A stretch of 64,000 bases of DNA from Rossellomorea aquimaris (GCF_035590735.1 NZ_CP141595.1:3553501-3617500), one strand, 5' to 3'; counted from the stretch's first letter, positions 6,450-16,585 are shown. The notes: a model not told the origin generated them from the sequence alone. Program-made: numbers and translations.

Positions 6450-8858
6450 TTATTTGTACAGTAATACCTTACCTACAGTACCGTCAGCACTTTGACTTAC
6501 CACTCGGAATTTCAATCCGTAATTTGGTACGTTACGTCCGGCGTCTACCATACCTTTGTTGCTGTAATCCGCACTGTCGTCAAATAATGGATTACGTTTA
6601 GTGTGGTTGTCTTTCATCGTGATACCAGTAATATCAGAGTAATCCAAGAACATTTTCTCAGATTTATTTAAGCTGAATGCAGCGTCGTGTACCTGGTAAC
6701 GAGTCGATCCAGCTGTACCATCGCTCCAATAATTTGTCTTTTGGTCTGCATCTACAACACCGACGAATCCATCTCCAGGATGAGCTCCTGTCCAGTTTTC
6801 GCTGAATTGTTTGTCAACGTACCATACTACCAGACCACCATCATATTTCATTAAGCTTGCACCACGGCGGATGTTGGCAAGACCTTCATCTACACCGTTG
6901 TGGCTGCGCCATTCCAGTAGGTAGTAGTGGTCGGAGCGTTTGATACCGTCGTCCTTAGTGAATCCGTCCAGACTAAATTTCGCATCGCCTTCAGCATCAT
7001 CAAACAAGACTTCTTCCCCATCAACGACTACAGAAAGATCGTCTGCATAGAGCCCTGGATTTGAAACGGCAGCATCTGTTACATACTCGATTGCTACTTC
7101 AACTTCTTGTCCAGCATAAGCTGAAAGGTCGAATGAAGCGTCAATCCATCCGTTAGAAGAACCAGTGATTCCATTTCCAAGATTAGAGTCGTTAGGATTT
7201 GTATTAGTAGTAATCTCACTCGCTACGGGCTCTCCGTTAACCGTTACATAGGCATAATCCCAATCTGTTTCAATATCATACCAAGCTTTGAAATTGAACT
7301 TCGCTGAATTAGCATTCGTTAAATCAACATTAGTCGATAAAGAATTGTGTAGCTCATCAGCACTTCCAGAGAAGTACTCATACTCACCGCTTGCCGGCTC
7401 ATTGATGACTGTTTCTTTTTGTGGAAGATTTACTTTCACTACGTCGTTGTTTGTTCCTTTTGTGTTTGCTTCGTCGAGTAATACTTCCTTATTCTCACTA
7501 TCTATGTCCTCAATGTCGAATTCTGTTCCACTCAACCAATTTCCTTCAGTACCTTCACTATCCACTACAGCAGAAGACTGAAGCATTTCTTTCATATAAG
7601 GACTGAACCCTGTAGGCTGAGTTCCCGGAATATCCCCGGCCCAGCTTCCGCTTGCCATGATGGACCAGTAGCTTACCGGCTCACCTGTTCCTGTATACTG
7701 AGTATCGTACTCATCTGGAAGACCTAAATCATGACCAAATTCGTGGGCCATAACCCCGACAGCACCGTCTTCAGGTTCGATAGTGTAGTCGTAGGCATAC
7801 ATTGTTCCTTCTCCCCAATAATCCACTTCAGGTGCCGGAGAACCTTCGATTGGGAAAATACCACCTAAATTCCAACGATGAGACCAGATTGCGTCTGACC
7901 CTAATGACCCCCCGCCTGCTTCTTCACCCACACCAGAGTGAATAACCATTAAGTGATCAACAAGTCCATCCGGTTCAAGATAATTCCCATCTCCATCTAG
8001 ATCATATCGATCCCATTTGTCATAGTCAGCAAGGTCTACATTCGGATCTTCAGCTGCAGCCTCTAAAGCTTCTTTTACAAGACCTCTTGCATTCACGTCA
8101 CTACCATCGGGTTGTGGGTCATTACCACCATATGCCGCTGCCGGCTTACTTGCTGTATACCAACCGGCAACTTCACCTTCTACAGAATAGCTTCCACCCG
8201 ACTGTTGTTCATAATATTGCTTCATGGAAACATAGTTTTTACCGTCTGGGCCTGTCCAACCACCTTCACCAAACAGCATGTCTTGATAATGTGCTCTAGA
8301 ATAAGCATCCTCATCATCGTAATACATATCAGTTTCATCCGGAGTTAATGTATTATGAGGCTTGTCAGGATAATCCACTAAAAGAACTAACACGTCATCC
8401 GTTCTTTTCACACCATTATACGCTTCTTCCTCCACAGAAGCCGGTGCATTCTTCTTAGCTTTTCCAAGCTTATTCCCCTTACCTGAAGTCAAGCTGTTAT
8501 TCTTCATTTCTTTTTGAAGCTTAGACTTCGCTTCTGCTTCTTCACCGTGTAGTTCGCCTTCTTCCGCTTCTTTTTCAGCAGAATCCGCTTTCGCTTTCAG
8601 GAATTTTTGCAATGCTTTCTCCGCTTCAGCAGTTGTCGCATTTTGCTTGATCTTGCCTTCTTCCTTCAGCATGTCAATCAGGCGTTCGTCATTCGCAATG
8701 CCTAAATCAAAAGGCCCTCCATGTTTATGATCATGTTTCACCGTCGGCTTCGCTAACACATTTTCCGGCACTGCGGTTGCAGCTGATGCAGGTACAGCAA
8801 ATGCCCCTACACTTAATGCCGCGACCATGGCCATCGATAATACTTTACGAGATTTCAA
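6450..8858 (-). CDS. inhA: secreted zinc metalloprotease, immune inhibitor A family (M6)
   Basis: An 802-residue secreted protease. Residues 1-27 are a Sec signal peptide ending in ASA. A charged Glu/Lys/Ala-rich propeptide region follows to about 140. The catalytic zinc motif HEFGHDLGLPDE is at about 372-383, and DLDGDGNYLEPDG at about 287-299 looks like a calcium loop. The C-terminal part, from about 470, resembles the beta-rich InhA modules. M6 proteases of Bacillus degrade antibacterial peptides and host proteins and are usually controlled by growth-phase regulators. Two palindromes lie over and behind the candidate promoter. The gene is monocistronic, with an own terminator. Confidence 0.93.
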   Translation of the reverse strand: MKSRKVLSMAMVAALSVGAFAVPASAATAVPENVLAKPTVKHDHKHGGPFDLGIANDERLIDMLKEEGKIKQNATTAEAEKALQKFLKAKADSAEKEAEEGELHGEEAEAKSKLQKEMKNNSLTSGKGNKLGKAKKNAPASVEEEAYNGVKRTDDVLVLLVDYPDKPHNTLTPDETDMYYDDEDAYSRAHYQDMLFGEGGWTGPDGKNYVSMKQYYEQQSGGSYSVEGEVAGWYTASKPAAAYGGNDPQPDGSDVNARGLVKEALEAAAEDPNVDLADYDKWDRYDLDGDGNYLEPDGLVDHLMVIHSGVGEEAGGGSLGSDAIWSHRWNLGGIFPIEGSPAPEVDYWGEGTMYAYDYTIEPEDGAVGVMAHEFGHDLGLPDEYDTQYTGTGEPVSYWSIMASGSWAGDIPGTQPTGFSPYMKEMLQSSAVVDSEGTEGNWLSGTEFDIEDIDSENKEVLLDEANTKGTNNDVVKVNLPQKETVINEPASGEYEYFSGSADELHNSLSTNVDLTNANSAKFNFKAWYDIETDWDYAYVTVNGEPVASEITTNTNPNDSNLGNGITGSSNGWIDASFDLSAYAGQEVEVAIEYVTDAAVSNPGLYADDLSVVVDGEEVLFDDAEGDAKFSLDGFTKDDGIKRSDHYYLLEWRSHNGVDEGLANIRRGASLMKYDGGLVVWYVDKQFSENWTGAHPGDGFVGVVDADQKTNYWSDGTAGSTRYQVHDAAFSLNKSEKMFLDYSDITGITMKDNHTKRNPLFDDSADYSNKGMVDAGRNVPNYGLKFRVVSQSADGTVGKVLLYK

Positions 8859-8904
8859 ACACGTTTCCCCCTCTTTTTATGTACTAAATTTTTACACTAA
8901 TTAA

Positions 8905-8932
8905 AATATACTCCATTATTCTGAAAAGTAAA
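8905..8932 (-). promoter_or_regulatory. candidate inhA promoter
   Basis: On the minus strand TTTACT (8932-8927) and TATATT (8910-8905) are 16 nt apart, about 50 nt before the inhA start codon. The -35 box lies in the loop of the palindrome at 8918-8944. Confidence 0.4.
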
Positions 8933-8944
8933 TCTTTTCAGAAT
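8918..8944. promoter_or_regulatory. perfect palindrome over the inhA -35 region, candidate operator
   Basis: ATTCTGAAAA and TTTTCAGAAT are perfect 10-bp arms separated by 7 nt. The position over a promoter and the lack of a T-run function suggest a protein binding site. The regulator is not known. Confidence 0.45.
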
Positions 8945-8951
8945 ACATTAG

Positions 8952-8972
8952 TTATTTAGTATTACTAAATAA
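8952..8972. promoter_or_regulatory. second palindrome upstream of inhA
   Basis: TTATTTAGTA and TACTAAATAA are perfect 10-bp arms around one T. It lies about 20 nt upstream of the inhA -35 box. The rest of 8973-9130 is AT-rich with no gene seen. Confidence 0.4.
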
Positions 8973-9132
8973 TATATTTTTAGATAAATAGTATGATATT
9001 TCGCTATATATAAGATGGGTGAATTGTCATAAATCGAAAGATATGAACGAATATTATATGTATAAATATGGTATTTAAGGTCGAATTTAGTATTATACTA
9101 CCCGACTATAGTTCGATAGAACAGACAATAAA

Positions 9133-9172
9133 AGGGACGGACCTTCGAAACTTGTTTCGAAGGTCCGTCCCT
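9133..9172 (-). terminator. terminator of ytpB with AGGGACGGACCT stem
   Basis: A perfect 18-bp stem around CTTG (AGGGACGGACCTTCGAAA and its complement) directly after ytpB. Shares its stem sequence with hairpins at 5292 and 15353. Confidence 0.88.
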
Positions 9173-9177
9173 CTTTT

Positions 9178-10251
9178 TCAGGAGGTTTTTTTGCGTTTTC
9201 TCCATTTGCGGTAGATTTTTCCGTTGATGTAGAAGAATCTAGTGATCCAGCCGGCTTGTGAGATGAATTGTTTGGAGAAGGATTGAACTTTTTCTTGTTT
9301 GTTTGCCTTGTCGTCTGACAGATAGACGCCTATGAGTCCTTTGTTGATCAGGCGGTGAAAATGGGCATGGGGCAGTTCATGGGTGTGTTCGTCTGCTTTC
9401 TGAAGGAAATGAAGCAGCCGCTCTTTTAAATGCTCATCATCCTCGTAATAGAAGCAGAAGTTCAAGTCTCCCCCCTCATGATCCTCATCCTGATCGATGA
9501 AGTAATCAAGAAGAATGTGTAAGCCTTGAATGTATGGAAAATATCCTTGTTTGATTTTTTCTGTATAAGATGGCTGAAAATCGCTTCGGCACGCGTATGA
9601 CACTAAACAGAAGATGCCGAGTGTCGACCCGGAGCAGGCGGAAAACTCGTACCAGTTCATTTCCGGAAGGTTCGAACGGTGAGTTTCAAACCAATTCTGC
9701 AGCCTTCCTACTCTTTCTTCTTTTTTTACATGTTTATGTATCTGCAAGTCGCAGTAGTATTCACAAAGCTGTATAAGATCCTTTTGGATGCTATCATAGT
9801 GGGTCAATGATTCAAGAACGGAGTGACAGGTGAGCACTAAATCTTTGAGATACCCTCCGTCATCCTGATCTGCCCTTAAAGCATAGTAATTGGCAGGCAC
9901 AGCACCCACCGTCAGGGCGTCTTTCATGGATTGATGAAGAAGGGCAAAATCGTCGGGATCCAGGGAAACGCTTCGATCACACAGATTATCCAAATAATCG
10001 CTTATCGTTTGATAGGCGACGATAAATCGAATCGTGTCTTGTTTTTTGTCCAGTGCCAGCAGGGAAAGGATCGATCCACCTTCACAGTGAAACGTTTTAT
10101 GTTCGATACTGGCAAGGGCCTGACTTCTTAGTTCCTGATTGGGGATCGCTTTTGCCCGTCTCTTCCACTCATCTAATTCTTTATGAACAATCGGAAAAAC
10201 ATTTCGGTATACTCTTGTCATTAACGAAAAGGGATCACTTGGGATCGACAC
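9178..10251 (-). CDS. ytpB: tetraprenyl-beta-curcumene synthase YtpB family (DUF2600)
   Basis: About 357 residues, all-helical. An aspartate cluster SDYLDNLCDR lies near residues 84-93 and another acidic cluster DYFIDQDEDHEGGD in the middle, consistent with diphosphate-metal binding. YtpB of B. subtilis cyclises all-E-heptaprenyl or tetraprenyl substrates to tetraprenyl-beta-curcumene, a step to sesquarterpenes found in spores. The frame is open from GTG at 10260, but GTG at 10251 has the better-spaced GAGG site. It follows ytpA after a gap of a few bases, so the two form an operon ended by the strong hairpin at 9133. Confidence 0.9.
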   Translation of the reverse strand: MSIPSDPFSLMTRVYRNVFPIVHKELDEWKRRAKAIPNQELRSQALASIEHKTFHCEGGSILSLLALDKKQDTIRFIVAYQTISDYLDNLCDRSVSLDPDDFALLHQSMKDALTVGAVPANYYALRADQDDGGYLKDLVLTCHSVLESLTHYDSIQKDLIQLCEYYCDLQIHKHVKKEERVGRLQNWFETHRSNLPEMNWYEFSACSGSTLGIFCLVSYACRSDFQPSYTEKIKQGYFPYIQGLHILLDYFIDQDEDHEGGDLNFCFYYEDDEHLKERLLHFLQKADEHTHELPHAHFHRLINKGLIGVYLSDDKANKQEKVQSFSKQFISQAGWITRFFYINGKIYRKWRKRKKTS

Positions 10252-10265
10252 CTTTACCACCTCTT

Positions 10266-11069
10266 TTACAAAATGTATCCTAGCGCTTTCAAACGACTTT
10301 CAATGAAAATTTTGGAGTATTCAAAGATATCTTCTCTTTCTGGTTCATTATAGATTTCATGATAGCATTTCGGCCATTCTTTGTAATGCATTTCAGATAA
10401 AGACAGTTCGTTGAACCATTTTTTCACTGCTTTTTTATCGACGATTTTGTCGTCACCAGCCTGCAGCACGAGCAGAGGAACGTCAGGCATTTTTTCCAGG
10501 TTTACAAAAGCCAGTTTTATCGCATGGGCGAGCTCCCTGTACCAGCGGACAGACACCTTGGTGATATAGAGTGAATCGTTGCTGTCAATTTCACGTACAT
10601 CTGCATTTCTCGTTGCCATATCGATCGTTAATCCTGATGGAAACTTCACCATTGGAGCGATCTTATTCAAACCGTGGGACAAGAGCTCGATTGGTTTTGA
10701 AGGGGTCGTGACCAAGCCTAAACAAGGTGAAGACAATATCACACCTGCCAGGTTCACATGGGATTCCTGAAGCATACGGACCGCAACAAGCCCACCCATA
10801 CTATGACCAATCACAAATACAGGCAATTCAAATTGATACGCCGCCTGTACCCAATCTTTCACTTCCACTATATATTCATCAAACGAATCAATATGTCCTC
10901 TTTGACTTCTCGATGTCATACCCTGACCCGGTAAATCCCCCATGATGACATGGAAGCCGGATGCACGCCACATTTCAATGAGCCAACCGTAACGGCCATG
11001 ATGCTCCATTGCTCCATGAATGATAACGATGACTGCCTTTGCTTCTTGATCTGTTTCCCATTTCCACAT
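10266..11069 (-). CDS. ytpA: alpha/beta hydrolase YtpA, lysophospholipase / monoacylglycerol lipase type
   Basis: A 267-residue alpha/beta hydrolase. The oxyanion segment IIHGAMEHHGRYG is at about 17-29 and the nucleophile elbow GHSMGG centres on Ser90; an Asp in GDDKIVD and a His in CYHEIYNE complete a likely triad. In B. subtilis YtpA is a lysophospholipase linked to the phospholipid antibiotic bacilysocin. The start has an AGGAGG site. It is the first gene of the ytpAB pair. Confidence 0.88.
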   Translation of the reverse strand: MWKWETDQEAKAVIVIIHGAMEHHGRYGWLIEMWRASGFHVIMGDLPGQGMTSRSQRGHIDSFDEYIVEVKDWVQAAYQFELPVFVIGHSMGGLVAVRMLQESHVNLAGVILSSPCLGLVTTPSKPIELLSHGLNKIAPMVKFPSGLTIDMATRNADVREIDSNDSLYITKVSVRWYRELAHAIKLAFVNLEKMPDVPLLVLQAGDDKIVDKKAVKKWFNELSLSEMHYKEWPKCYHEIYNEPEREDIFEYSKIFIESRLKALGYIL

Positions 11070-11153
11070 GGCAATTCCTCCTTAATAGTTCTCTATGTGA
11101 ATGAATTCTGCTACCATTATTATAGTAAATATTATTGAAAGGGGTAGTAAAAA

Positions 11154-11669
11154 ATGCTCTATCCATATTATGATAAAAAACCATTCATCGCTCACTCGGC
11201 ATACATTGCCGATCATGTGACCATCTCCGGGGATGTGGAGATCGGTGAAGAGTCCAGCATCTGGTTTAACACCGTCATCAGAGGGGACGTCGCTCCAACG
11301 AAAATCGGTAATAAAGTAAATATACAGGATAATTCCATTCTTCATCAGAGTCCAAATAACCCTCTTATTCTTGAAGATGAAGTAACAGTAGGACATGGAG
11401 TGATTCTACATAGTTGCAAAATCCGAAAAAAAGCTTTAATCGGCATGGGGTCGATCATTCTCGATAATGCTGAAATTGGTGAAGGAGCATTTATTGGGGC
11501 AGGAAGCCTTGTTCCGCAAGGGAAAGTCATTCCTCCCAACACACTGGCATTCGGTCGGCCAGCGAAAGTAGTGAGAGAGTTAAATGAACATGATATTAGC
11601 GAAATGAAGCGAATTTCGAGAGAATACGCAGAAAAAGGACAATATTATAAAAGCATCAAACCATTTTAA
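11154..11669 (+). CDS. ytoA: gamma-class carbonic anhydrase-like protein YtoA
   Basis: A 171-residue left-handed beta-helix protein made of hexapeptide repeats. Zinc ligands expected in gamma carbonic anhydrases are seen as His64, His81 and His86. Members hydrate carbon dioxide or are inactive relatives (YrdA/PaaY). The ATG follows AAAGGGG. It is divergent from ytpA and convergent with metK. Confidence 0.87.
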   Translation: MLYPYYDKKPFIAHSAYIADHVTISGDVEIGEESSIWFNTVIRGDVAPTKIGNKVNIQDNSILHQSPNNPLILEDEVTVGHGVILHSCKIRKKALIGMGSIILDNAEIGEGAFIGAGSLVPQGKVIPPNTLAFGRPAKVVRELNEHDISEMKRISREYAEKGQYYKSIKPF

Positions 11670-11820
11670 TATCCTATACTTGGGATACCCCAACCTTCAT
11701 TAGATTACTCATGGAATTTTTTCATGTAGGCGGGTCCCCGTTTCGGATTTTTCTGCCATTTTCAAAAATATCTGCCACCTCGGCACAAACAACCTTCGCC
11801 ACCGCCGTCCATATCGTAAA

Positions 11821-11854
11821 AAAGACCAACACCCAAAAAAAGTGTTGGTCTTTT
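11821..11854. terminator. bidirectional terminator between ytoA and metK
   Basis: AAAGACCAACAC and GTGTTGGTCTTT pair around an A-rich loop, with T-runs on both outer sides. It sits 17 nt after the metK stop. Confidence 0.88.
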
Positions 11855-11870
11855 CTATTTCTATCTTTCC

Positions 11871-13073
11871 TTATTCGCTTAACGCTTCCGCTTTTAATGC
11901 TTCTGCTTTGTTTGTACGCTCCCAAGGAAGATCAATATCGTTACGGCCGAAGTGTCCATAAGCAGCTGTCTGCTTGTAGATCGGACGACGAAGGTCCAAC
12001 ATTTTGATGATTCCTGCAGGACGCAGATCAAAGTTATTGCGAACAACGTCAATTAGTACGTCTTCTGATACTTTACCTGTTCCAAATGTATCAACTGAGA
12101 TGGATACCGGTTGAGCAACACCGATAGCATACGCTAATTGAACTTCACACTTTTCAGCAAGTCCTGCTGCAACAATGTTCTTCGCTACATAACGTGCTGC
12201 ATATGCTGCAGAACGGTCCACCTTCGTTGCATCCTTACCAGAGAATGCACCGCCGCCGTGACGAGCGTATCCGCCGTATGTGTCAACGATGATTTTACGG
12301 CCTGTTAACCCTGCATCACCTTGTGGTCCACCGATAACGAAACGACCAGTCGGATTGATGAAGTATTTTGTTTGCTCATCGATCAGTTCTTTCGGTACAA
12401 CTGGATCGATGACATATTCTTTTAAGTTACGTTGGATTTGCTCAAGCGTCACTTCAGGGTGATGCTGAGTTGAGATAACGATCGTGTCAATACGAACCGG
12501 CTTGTCGTTTTCATCATATTCAACGGTTACTTGAGTTTTTCCATCCGGACGTAAGTAAGGAAGGATTTCTTCTTTACGAACTTCAGTCAGGCGACGGGAA
12601 ATTTTGTGAGCAAGGGAAATCGGAAGAGGCATAAGCTCTTTCGTTTCATTACAAGCGAATCCAAACATTAACCCCTGGTCACCTGCGCCGATTGCATCGA
12701 TTTCTTCATCCGTCATATTACCTTCACGGGCTTCAAGTGCCTGATCCACACCTTGAGCGATATCAGCAGATTGCTCATCGATGGATGTTAATACGGCACA
12801 TGTTTCAGCATCAAAGCCATATTTCGCACGAGTGTAGCCAATTTCACGGATCGTTTCACGAACGATTTTTGGAATATCGACATAAGTACTCGTTGTAATT
12901 TCACCTGCAACAAGAACAAGACCCGTCGTAACAGACGTTTCACATGCTACACGAGCATTCGGATCATTTGTAAGAATTGCATCAAGAATTGAATCAGAGA
13001 TTTGGTCACAAATTTTATCTGGATGTCCTTCGGTTACGGACTCAGATGTAAACAGACGACGTTTAGTTGACAT
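11871..13073 (-). CDS. metK: S-adenosylmethionine synthetase
   Basis: A 400-residue enzyme that makes SAM from methionine and ATP. Conserved blocks are seen: GHPDK near residue 18, GAGDQG around 120 with the following MFGFA, and GGGAFSGKD near 265, the P-loop-like substrate segment. The start ATG at 13073 has CCTCCTT (GGAGG on the coding strand) 7 nt upstream; the TTG codon just before it is not needed. A SAM-I riboswitch and terminator precede it, so high SAM should shut off its own synthesis. Confidence 0.97.
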   Translation of the reverse strand: MSTKRRLFTSESVTEGHPDKICDQISDSILDAILTNDPNARVACETSVTTGLVLVAGEITTSTYVDIPKIVRETIREIGYTRAKYGFDAETCAVLTSIDEQSADIAQGVDQALEAREGNMTDEEIDAIGAGDQGLMFGFACNETKELMPLPISLAHKISRRLTEVRKEEILPYLRPDGKTQVTVEYDENDKPVRIDTIVISTQHHPEVTLEQIQRNLKEYVIDPVVPKELIDEQTKYFINPTGRFVIGGPQGDAGLTGRKIIVDTYGGYARHGGGAFSGKDATKVDRSAAYAARYVAKNIVAAGLAEKCEVQLAYAIGVAQPVSISVDTFGTGKVSEDVLIDVVRNNFDLRPAGIIKMLDLRRPIYKQTAAYGHFGRNDIDLPWERTNKAEALKAEALSE

Positions 13074-13224
13074 CAAGGTTCCTCCTTAAGCGTAATTGTT
13101 AGATTTTAATCTAACAAAACATTAAACAGATACGGTACTCATTTCCCTAAGTAGTATGAAGTAAACATGAATTATTTATAAGAAAATCATGATTTATGTG
13201 CATTTGATCCACTATAAACAGAAA

Positions 13225-13261
13225 AAACCCTTCCTCGAAAAAAGCATTAGAGGAAAGGTTT
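13225..13261 (-). terminator. riboswitch-controlled terminator in metK leader
   Basis: On the minus strand AAACCTTTCCTC pairs with GAGGAAGGGTTT and is followed by TTTTT. It follows the SAM-I aptamer directly. Confidence 0.85.
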
Positions 13262-13284
13262 CAGATCATAGCCGCGCCTTTTCT

Positions 13285-13429
13285 CTCTTATCGTTCAAGG
13301 TTCTTAGACCTTGCCTCAGTTTAGCACCTTCGCTTAATCGGATCGTTTCAAAAGAATAAGATCCATTCACTATTTAGCAGGTTGCTGGGTTTCATAGGGT
13401 CTGCTCCCTCCACCAGCTCAGGATAAGAG
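13285..13429 (-). promoter_or_regulatory. SAM-I riboswitch (S-box) upstream of metK
   Basis: Read on the minus strand the segment has P1 arms CTCTTATC and GATAAGAG, the core GGTGGAGGGAGCAGACCC, ATGAAACCCAGCAACC and AGGTGCTAA, all hallmarks of the S-box. Binding of SAM favours the downstream terminator at 13225-13261. The P3 arm (around 13340-13370) is long. Confidence 0.95.
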
Positions 13430-13446
13430 TATCCGTTCAAGGAACT

Positions 13447-13475
13447 ATGATAACGTGTAGGACAAAGGGTGTCAA
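13447..13475 (-). promoter_or_regulatory. sigma-A promoter of the metK leader
   Basis: TTGACA (13475-13470) and TATCAT (13452-13447) are 17 nt apart, placing the transcription start just before the S-box P1 helix. The remaining sequence to pckA (13476-13753) has only an AT-rich promoter region. Confidence 0.8.
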
Positions 13476-13753
13476 CTTTTTTTCGAGTGACATGTTTAAC
13501 CATATAAGCTTACTCTTTCATGATTCCAACCTATCTTGACCTCATAAAATAACCTAATTAGGCATTGAGGCTGAACATTATGATATTTTCTTCATATATA
13601 TAAGAAGGTACAAGCTATATTTGGACGAAAAATGTGACAATATGAAGACACATTATAAAAATGAATAAATAGTATAGACTAATGTTTCAATTGTGCTATA
13701 CTATTTTTGTGAAGTAAACGAGATCATTAAATTTATATAAAGGAAGGGTTCTA

Positions 13754-15343
13754 ATGAATTCAGTGAGCATGTCTAATGAATTAACAGAATTACTTAACGG
13801 TCAAAACATTCAGGAACAATTATCTGTTTCCCAACTAGTTGAAAAAGTCCTTCAACGAAATGAAGGCGTTTTAACATCATCAGGTGCAGTCAGAGCAGAA
13901 ACTGGTAAATACACAGGACGCTCTCCTAAGGATAAATTCATTGTAGAAGAACCATCCACGAAGGATAAGATTGAGTGGGGTTCTGTCAATCAACCAATCT
14001 CTTCAGAATCATTCGATAAACTATATACAAAAGTATTAGATTACTTAAAAGAAAAAGAAGAAGTATTTTCATTCAAAGGGTTCGCAGGTGCTGACCCAAA
14101 ACATAGACTACCGATTCAAGTGATCAACGAATTCGCTTGGCATAATCTTTTCGCTCATCAATTATTCATTCGCCCTACAAAAGAAGAGCTAAAAGGTCAT
14201 CAATCAGAATTCACCGTCGTTTCTGCCCCGAACTTCAAGGCAGATCCTGCAGAAGATGGAACTCACTCTGAAACATTTATCATTGTATCATTTGAAAGAA
14301 GAATTGTCCTAATTGGCGGAACTGAGTATGCAGGTGAAATGAAGAAATCGATCTTCTCTGTCATGAACTACGTGCTTCCAGAATCAGATATCCTTTCCAT
14401 GCACTGTTCTTCAAATGTCGGACGTGAAGGAGATGTGGCATTGTTCTTCGGTTTATCCGGTACAGGAAAAACGACATTGTCCGCAGATCCAAACCGTCGT
14501 TTAATCGGCGATGACGAGCACGGATGGTCTCCGAACGGTGTATTTAATATTGAAGGCGGCTGCTACGCTAAGTGTATTGGTCTCACACGTGATAAGGAGC
14601 CACAAATCTTTGATGCGATCCGTTTCGGTTCTGTCCTTGAAAATGTGGTTCTCGATGACAATTCCCGCATCGCTGATTATGAGGACAACACATTAACAGA
14701 AAATACTCGTGCTGCGTACCCTCTTCAAGCGATGGAAAACATCGTTGAACCAAGTGTTGCAGGACATCCAAACACCATTGTATTCTTAACCGCAGATGCA
14801 TTCGGGGTATTGCCTCCAATCAGCAAACTGACGAAAGAACAAGCGATGTACCACTTCTTGAGCGGATATACATCGAAGCTTGCAGGTACTGAGCGCGGAA
14901 TCACTTCACCACAGGCCACATTCTCGACATGCTTTGGCTCACCATTCCTGCCACTTCCTGCAACTCGTTATGCTGAGATGCTTGGGAAGAAAATCGACGA
15001 GCACAATGCACAAGTATTCTTAGTGAACACTGGTTGGACCGGTGGAGAATACGGTGTAGGTAACCGAATGAAGTTATCGTACACCCGTGCTATGATTCAA
15101 GCAGCTCTTGAAGGGGAACTGACTCACGTTGAAACAGAAACAGACGACATCTTTGGTCTGAACATCCCTGTTCACGTTCCTGGTGTTCCTGACGAAGTGC
15201 TTCAACCAAAGAGAACCTGGTCCAATGAAGCAGCCTATGAAGTGAAGGCAAAAGAACTTGCCCACAAATTCAACGAAAACTTCAAGAAATTCTCAAACGT
15301 ACCATCTGAAATCGAACTTAAAGGCGGCCCAGCCGTAAAATAG
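13754..15343 (+). CDS. pckA: phosphoenolpyruvate carboxykinase (ATP)
   Basis: A 529-residue gluconeogenic enzyme turning oxaloacetate and ATP into phosphoenolpyruvate. The kinase P-loop GLSGTGKT is at about 233-240, followed by LIGDDEHGW at about 250-258, the metal-binding kinase-2 motif. Length fits the family (about 527). The ATG follows GGAAGGG. A TATACT -10 candidate is at 13697-13702. Gluconeogenic genes of this kind are usually repressed in glucose (CcpN in B. subtilis), but no operator was identified. Confidence 0.96.
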   Translation: MNSVSMSNELTELLNGQNIQEQLSVSQLVEKVLQRNEGVLTSSGAVRAETGKYTGRSPKDKFIVEEPSTKDKIEWGSVNQPISSESFDKLYTKVLDYLKEKEEVFSFKGFAGADPKHRLPIQVINEFAWHNLFAHQLFIRPTKEELKGHQSEFTVVSAPNFKADPAEDGTHSETFIIVSFERRIVLIGGTEYAGEMKKSIFSVMNYVLPESDILSMHCSSNVGREGDVALFFGLSGTGKTTLSADPNRRLIGDDEHGWSPNGVFNIEGGCYAKCIGLTRDKEPQIFDAIRFGSVLENVVLDDNSRIADYEDNTLTENTRAAYPLQAMENIVEPSVAGHPNTIVFLTADAFGVLPPISKLTKEQAMYHFLSGYTSKLAGTERGITSPQATFSTCFGSPFLPLPATRYAEMLGKKIDEHNAQVFLVNTGWTGGEYGVGNRMKLSYTRAMIQAALEGELTHVETETDDIFGLNIPVHVPGVPDEVLQPKRTWSNEAAYEVKAKELAHKFNENFKKFSNVPSEIELKGGPAVK

Positions 15344-15352
15344 TCTATATAA

Positions 15353-15390
15353 CAAAGGTCCGTCCCTCTATTTAGAGGGACGGACCTTTG
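15353..15390. terminator. pckA terminator with AGGGACGGACCT stem
   Basis: CAAAGGTCCGTCCCTCTA pairs with its perfect complement across a 2-nt gap, just after pckA and before the convergent small membrane protein gene. The stem repeats that of 5292 and 9133 in opposite order. Confidence 0.8.
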
Positions 15391-15404
15391 ACATTATAAA
15401 GTGG

Positions 15405-15554
15405 TTACAGCCCTTTCTTTCGCCCGGTTATTCTGTTAAATAAGAATACAACAATGGCAATAACGAGTAAAACATGGATGATGGCCCCTCCGATTTTAAA
15501 AATCAATCCAAGTAACCAAAGGACTAAAAGAATTCCAATAATGGTCCAAAGCAT
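15405..15554 (-). CDS. Lmo0937-family small membrane protein (49 residues)
   Basis: This short gene encodes MLWTIIGILLVLWLLGLIF..., two hydrophobic segments (about 2-20 and 24-42) with a basic tail RITGRKKGL. The start is supported by AGGAGGGG about 7 nt upstream. The pattern matches the small Lmo0937/DUF5670 membrane proteins that are often stress-induced in Bacillaceae and Listeria. Function unknown. It converges on pckA across the shared hairpin. Confidence 0.8.
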   Translation of the reverse strand: MLWTIIGILLVLWLLGLIFKIGGAIIHVLLVIAIVVFLFNRITGRKKGL

Positions 15555-15791
15555 AAGTTTCCCCTCCTAGTAACTGTGTTTGATGCTAAGATTCCCTATT
15601 TTAATGAATTTAAAACCACTCATGGTATTTCATAAAAAAAGTGTAGCTATTGATAACTTCTGTTAGTCCAACTGAATTTATACAAGTTACATCACTTGTA
15701 TCATCTATTATTGAAATTCCCCTAAAAATAAAACTTTACTAAATATTTCTAATTTTGGTATGATAATGATTATTTACAGGGGGGAAACGAG

Positions 15792-16580
15792 ATGATCAGA
15801 CAGCTTACGGAACAAGATCATGATATTTGCCAGCAACTCATTCATCAGCAGCCGGCTGAAAATTTGTTTATTATCGGGGACATTGAAGCCTTTGGGTATG
15901 AACAGGACTTCCAGAAAATCTGGGGCGACTTTGATGCGGAAGGGAATTTGAGGGGAATCCTCCTTAAGTACAGAGAAAACTTCATCCCTTTTTCCATGGG
16001 GGAATTTGATGCGGAAGGGTTTGCCGCAATCATCAATGGGACCGAAGACTACAGTATCGTTTCTGGATTAAAAAGGATCGTGACGCAGGTTGAACCCTTT
16101 TTATCCAGAGAAATTAAATCAATAAGACATATGCACTATGCGAAATGTGACAATACGGAATCAATGAATCGACAAGACCTGCCTCATGTAAAACAGGCTA
16201 CTCTAACTGATATACCTAAACTTGTGGACCTGTTAAACAGCATTCCTGAATTTAGTGGCGGCGATTTTTCTATAGAAAAAAGAAAACATAGTATAGAAGC
16301 CGGGGTGTCGAGAAGCTATTACGTAGAAGAAGACGGAAGATTTGTTTCTTCTTCTTCCACAACAGCCGAAAACAGTATGTCTGCGATGATTGTCGCTGTC
16401 TGCACACACCCTGAGTATAAGAAAAAAGGATATGCGACCGAGTGCATGACGAAGCTTTGTCGTGATGTACTAGAAGAAGGAAAAGAACTGTGCCTATTCT
16501 ATGATAACCCTGAAGCAGGAAAAATTTATAAGCGAATCGGATTCAAGGACATAGGCTACTGGTCTATGTATAAATTTTAA
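15792..16580 (+). CDS. GNAT family N-acetyltransferase
   Basis: A 262-residue protein. The C-terminal half (about 130-262) holds the GNAT fold, with an acetyl-CoA loop region VCTHPEYKKKGYATECM at about 203-219 and the closing YKRIGFKDIGYW. The N-terminal half is less typical. The acceptor substrate is unknown. The ATG follows a GGGGGG site. It is a single gene with its own terminator. Confidence 0.85.
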   Translation: MIRQLTEQDHDICQQLIHQQPAENLFIIGDIEAFGYEQDFQKIWGDFDAEGNLRGILLKYRENFIPFSMGEFDAEGFAAIINGTEDYSIVSGLKRIVTQVEPFLSREIKSIRHMHYAKCDNTESMNRQDLPHVKQATLTDIPKLVDLLNSIPEFSGGDFSIEKRKHSIEAGVSRSYYVEEDGRFVSSSSTTAENSMSAMIVAVCTHPEYKKKGYATECMTKLCRDVLEEGKELCLFYDNPEAGKIYKRIGFKDIGYWSMYKF

Positions 16581-16585
16581 TCATA

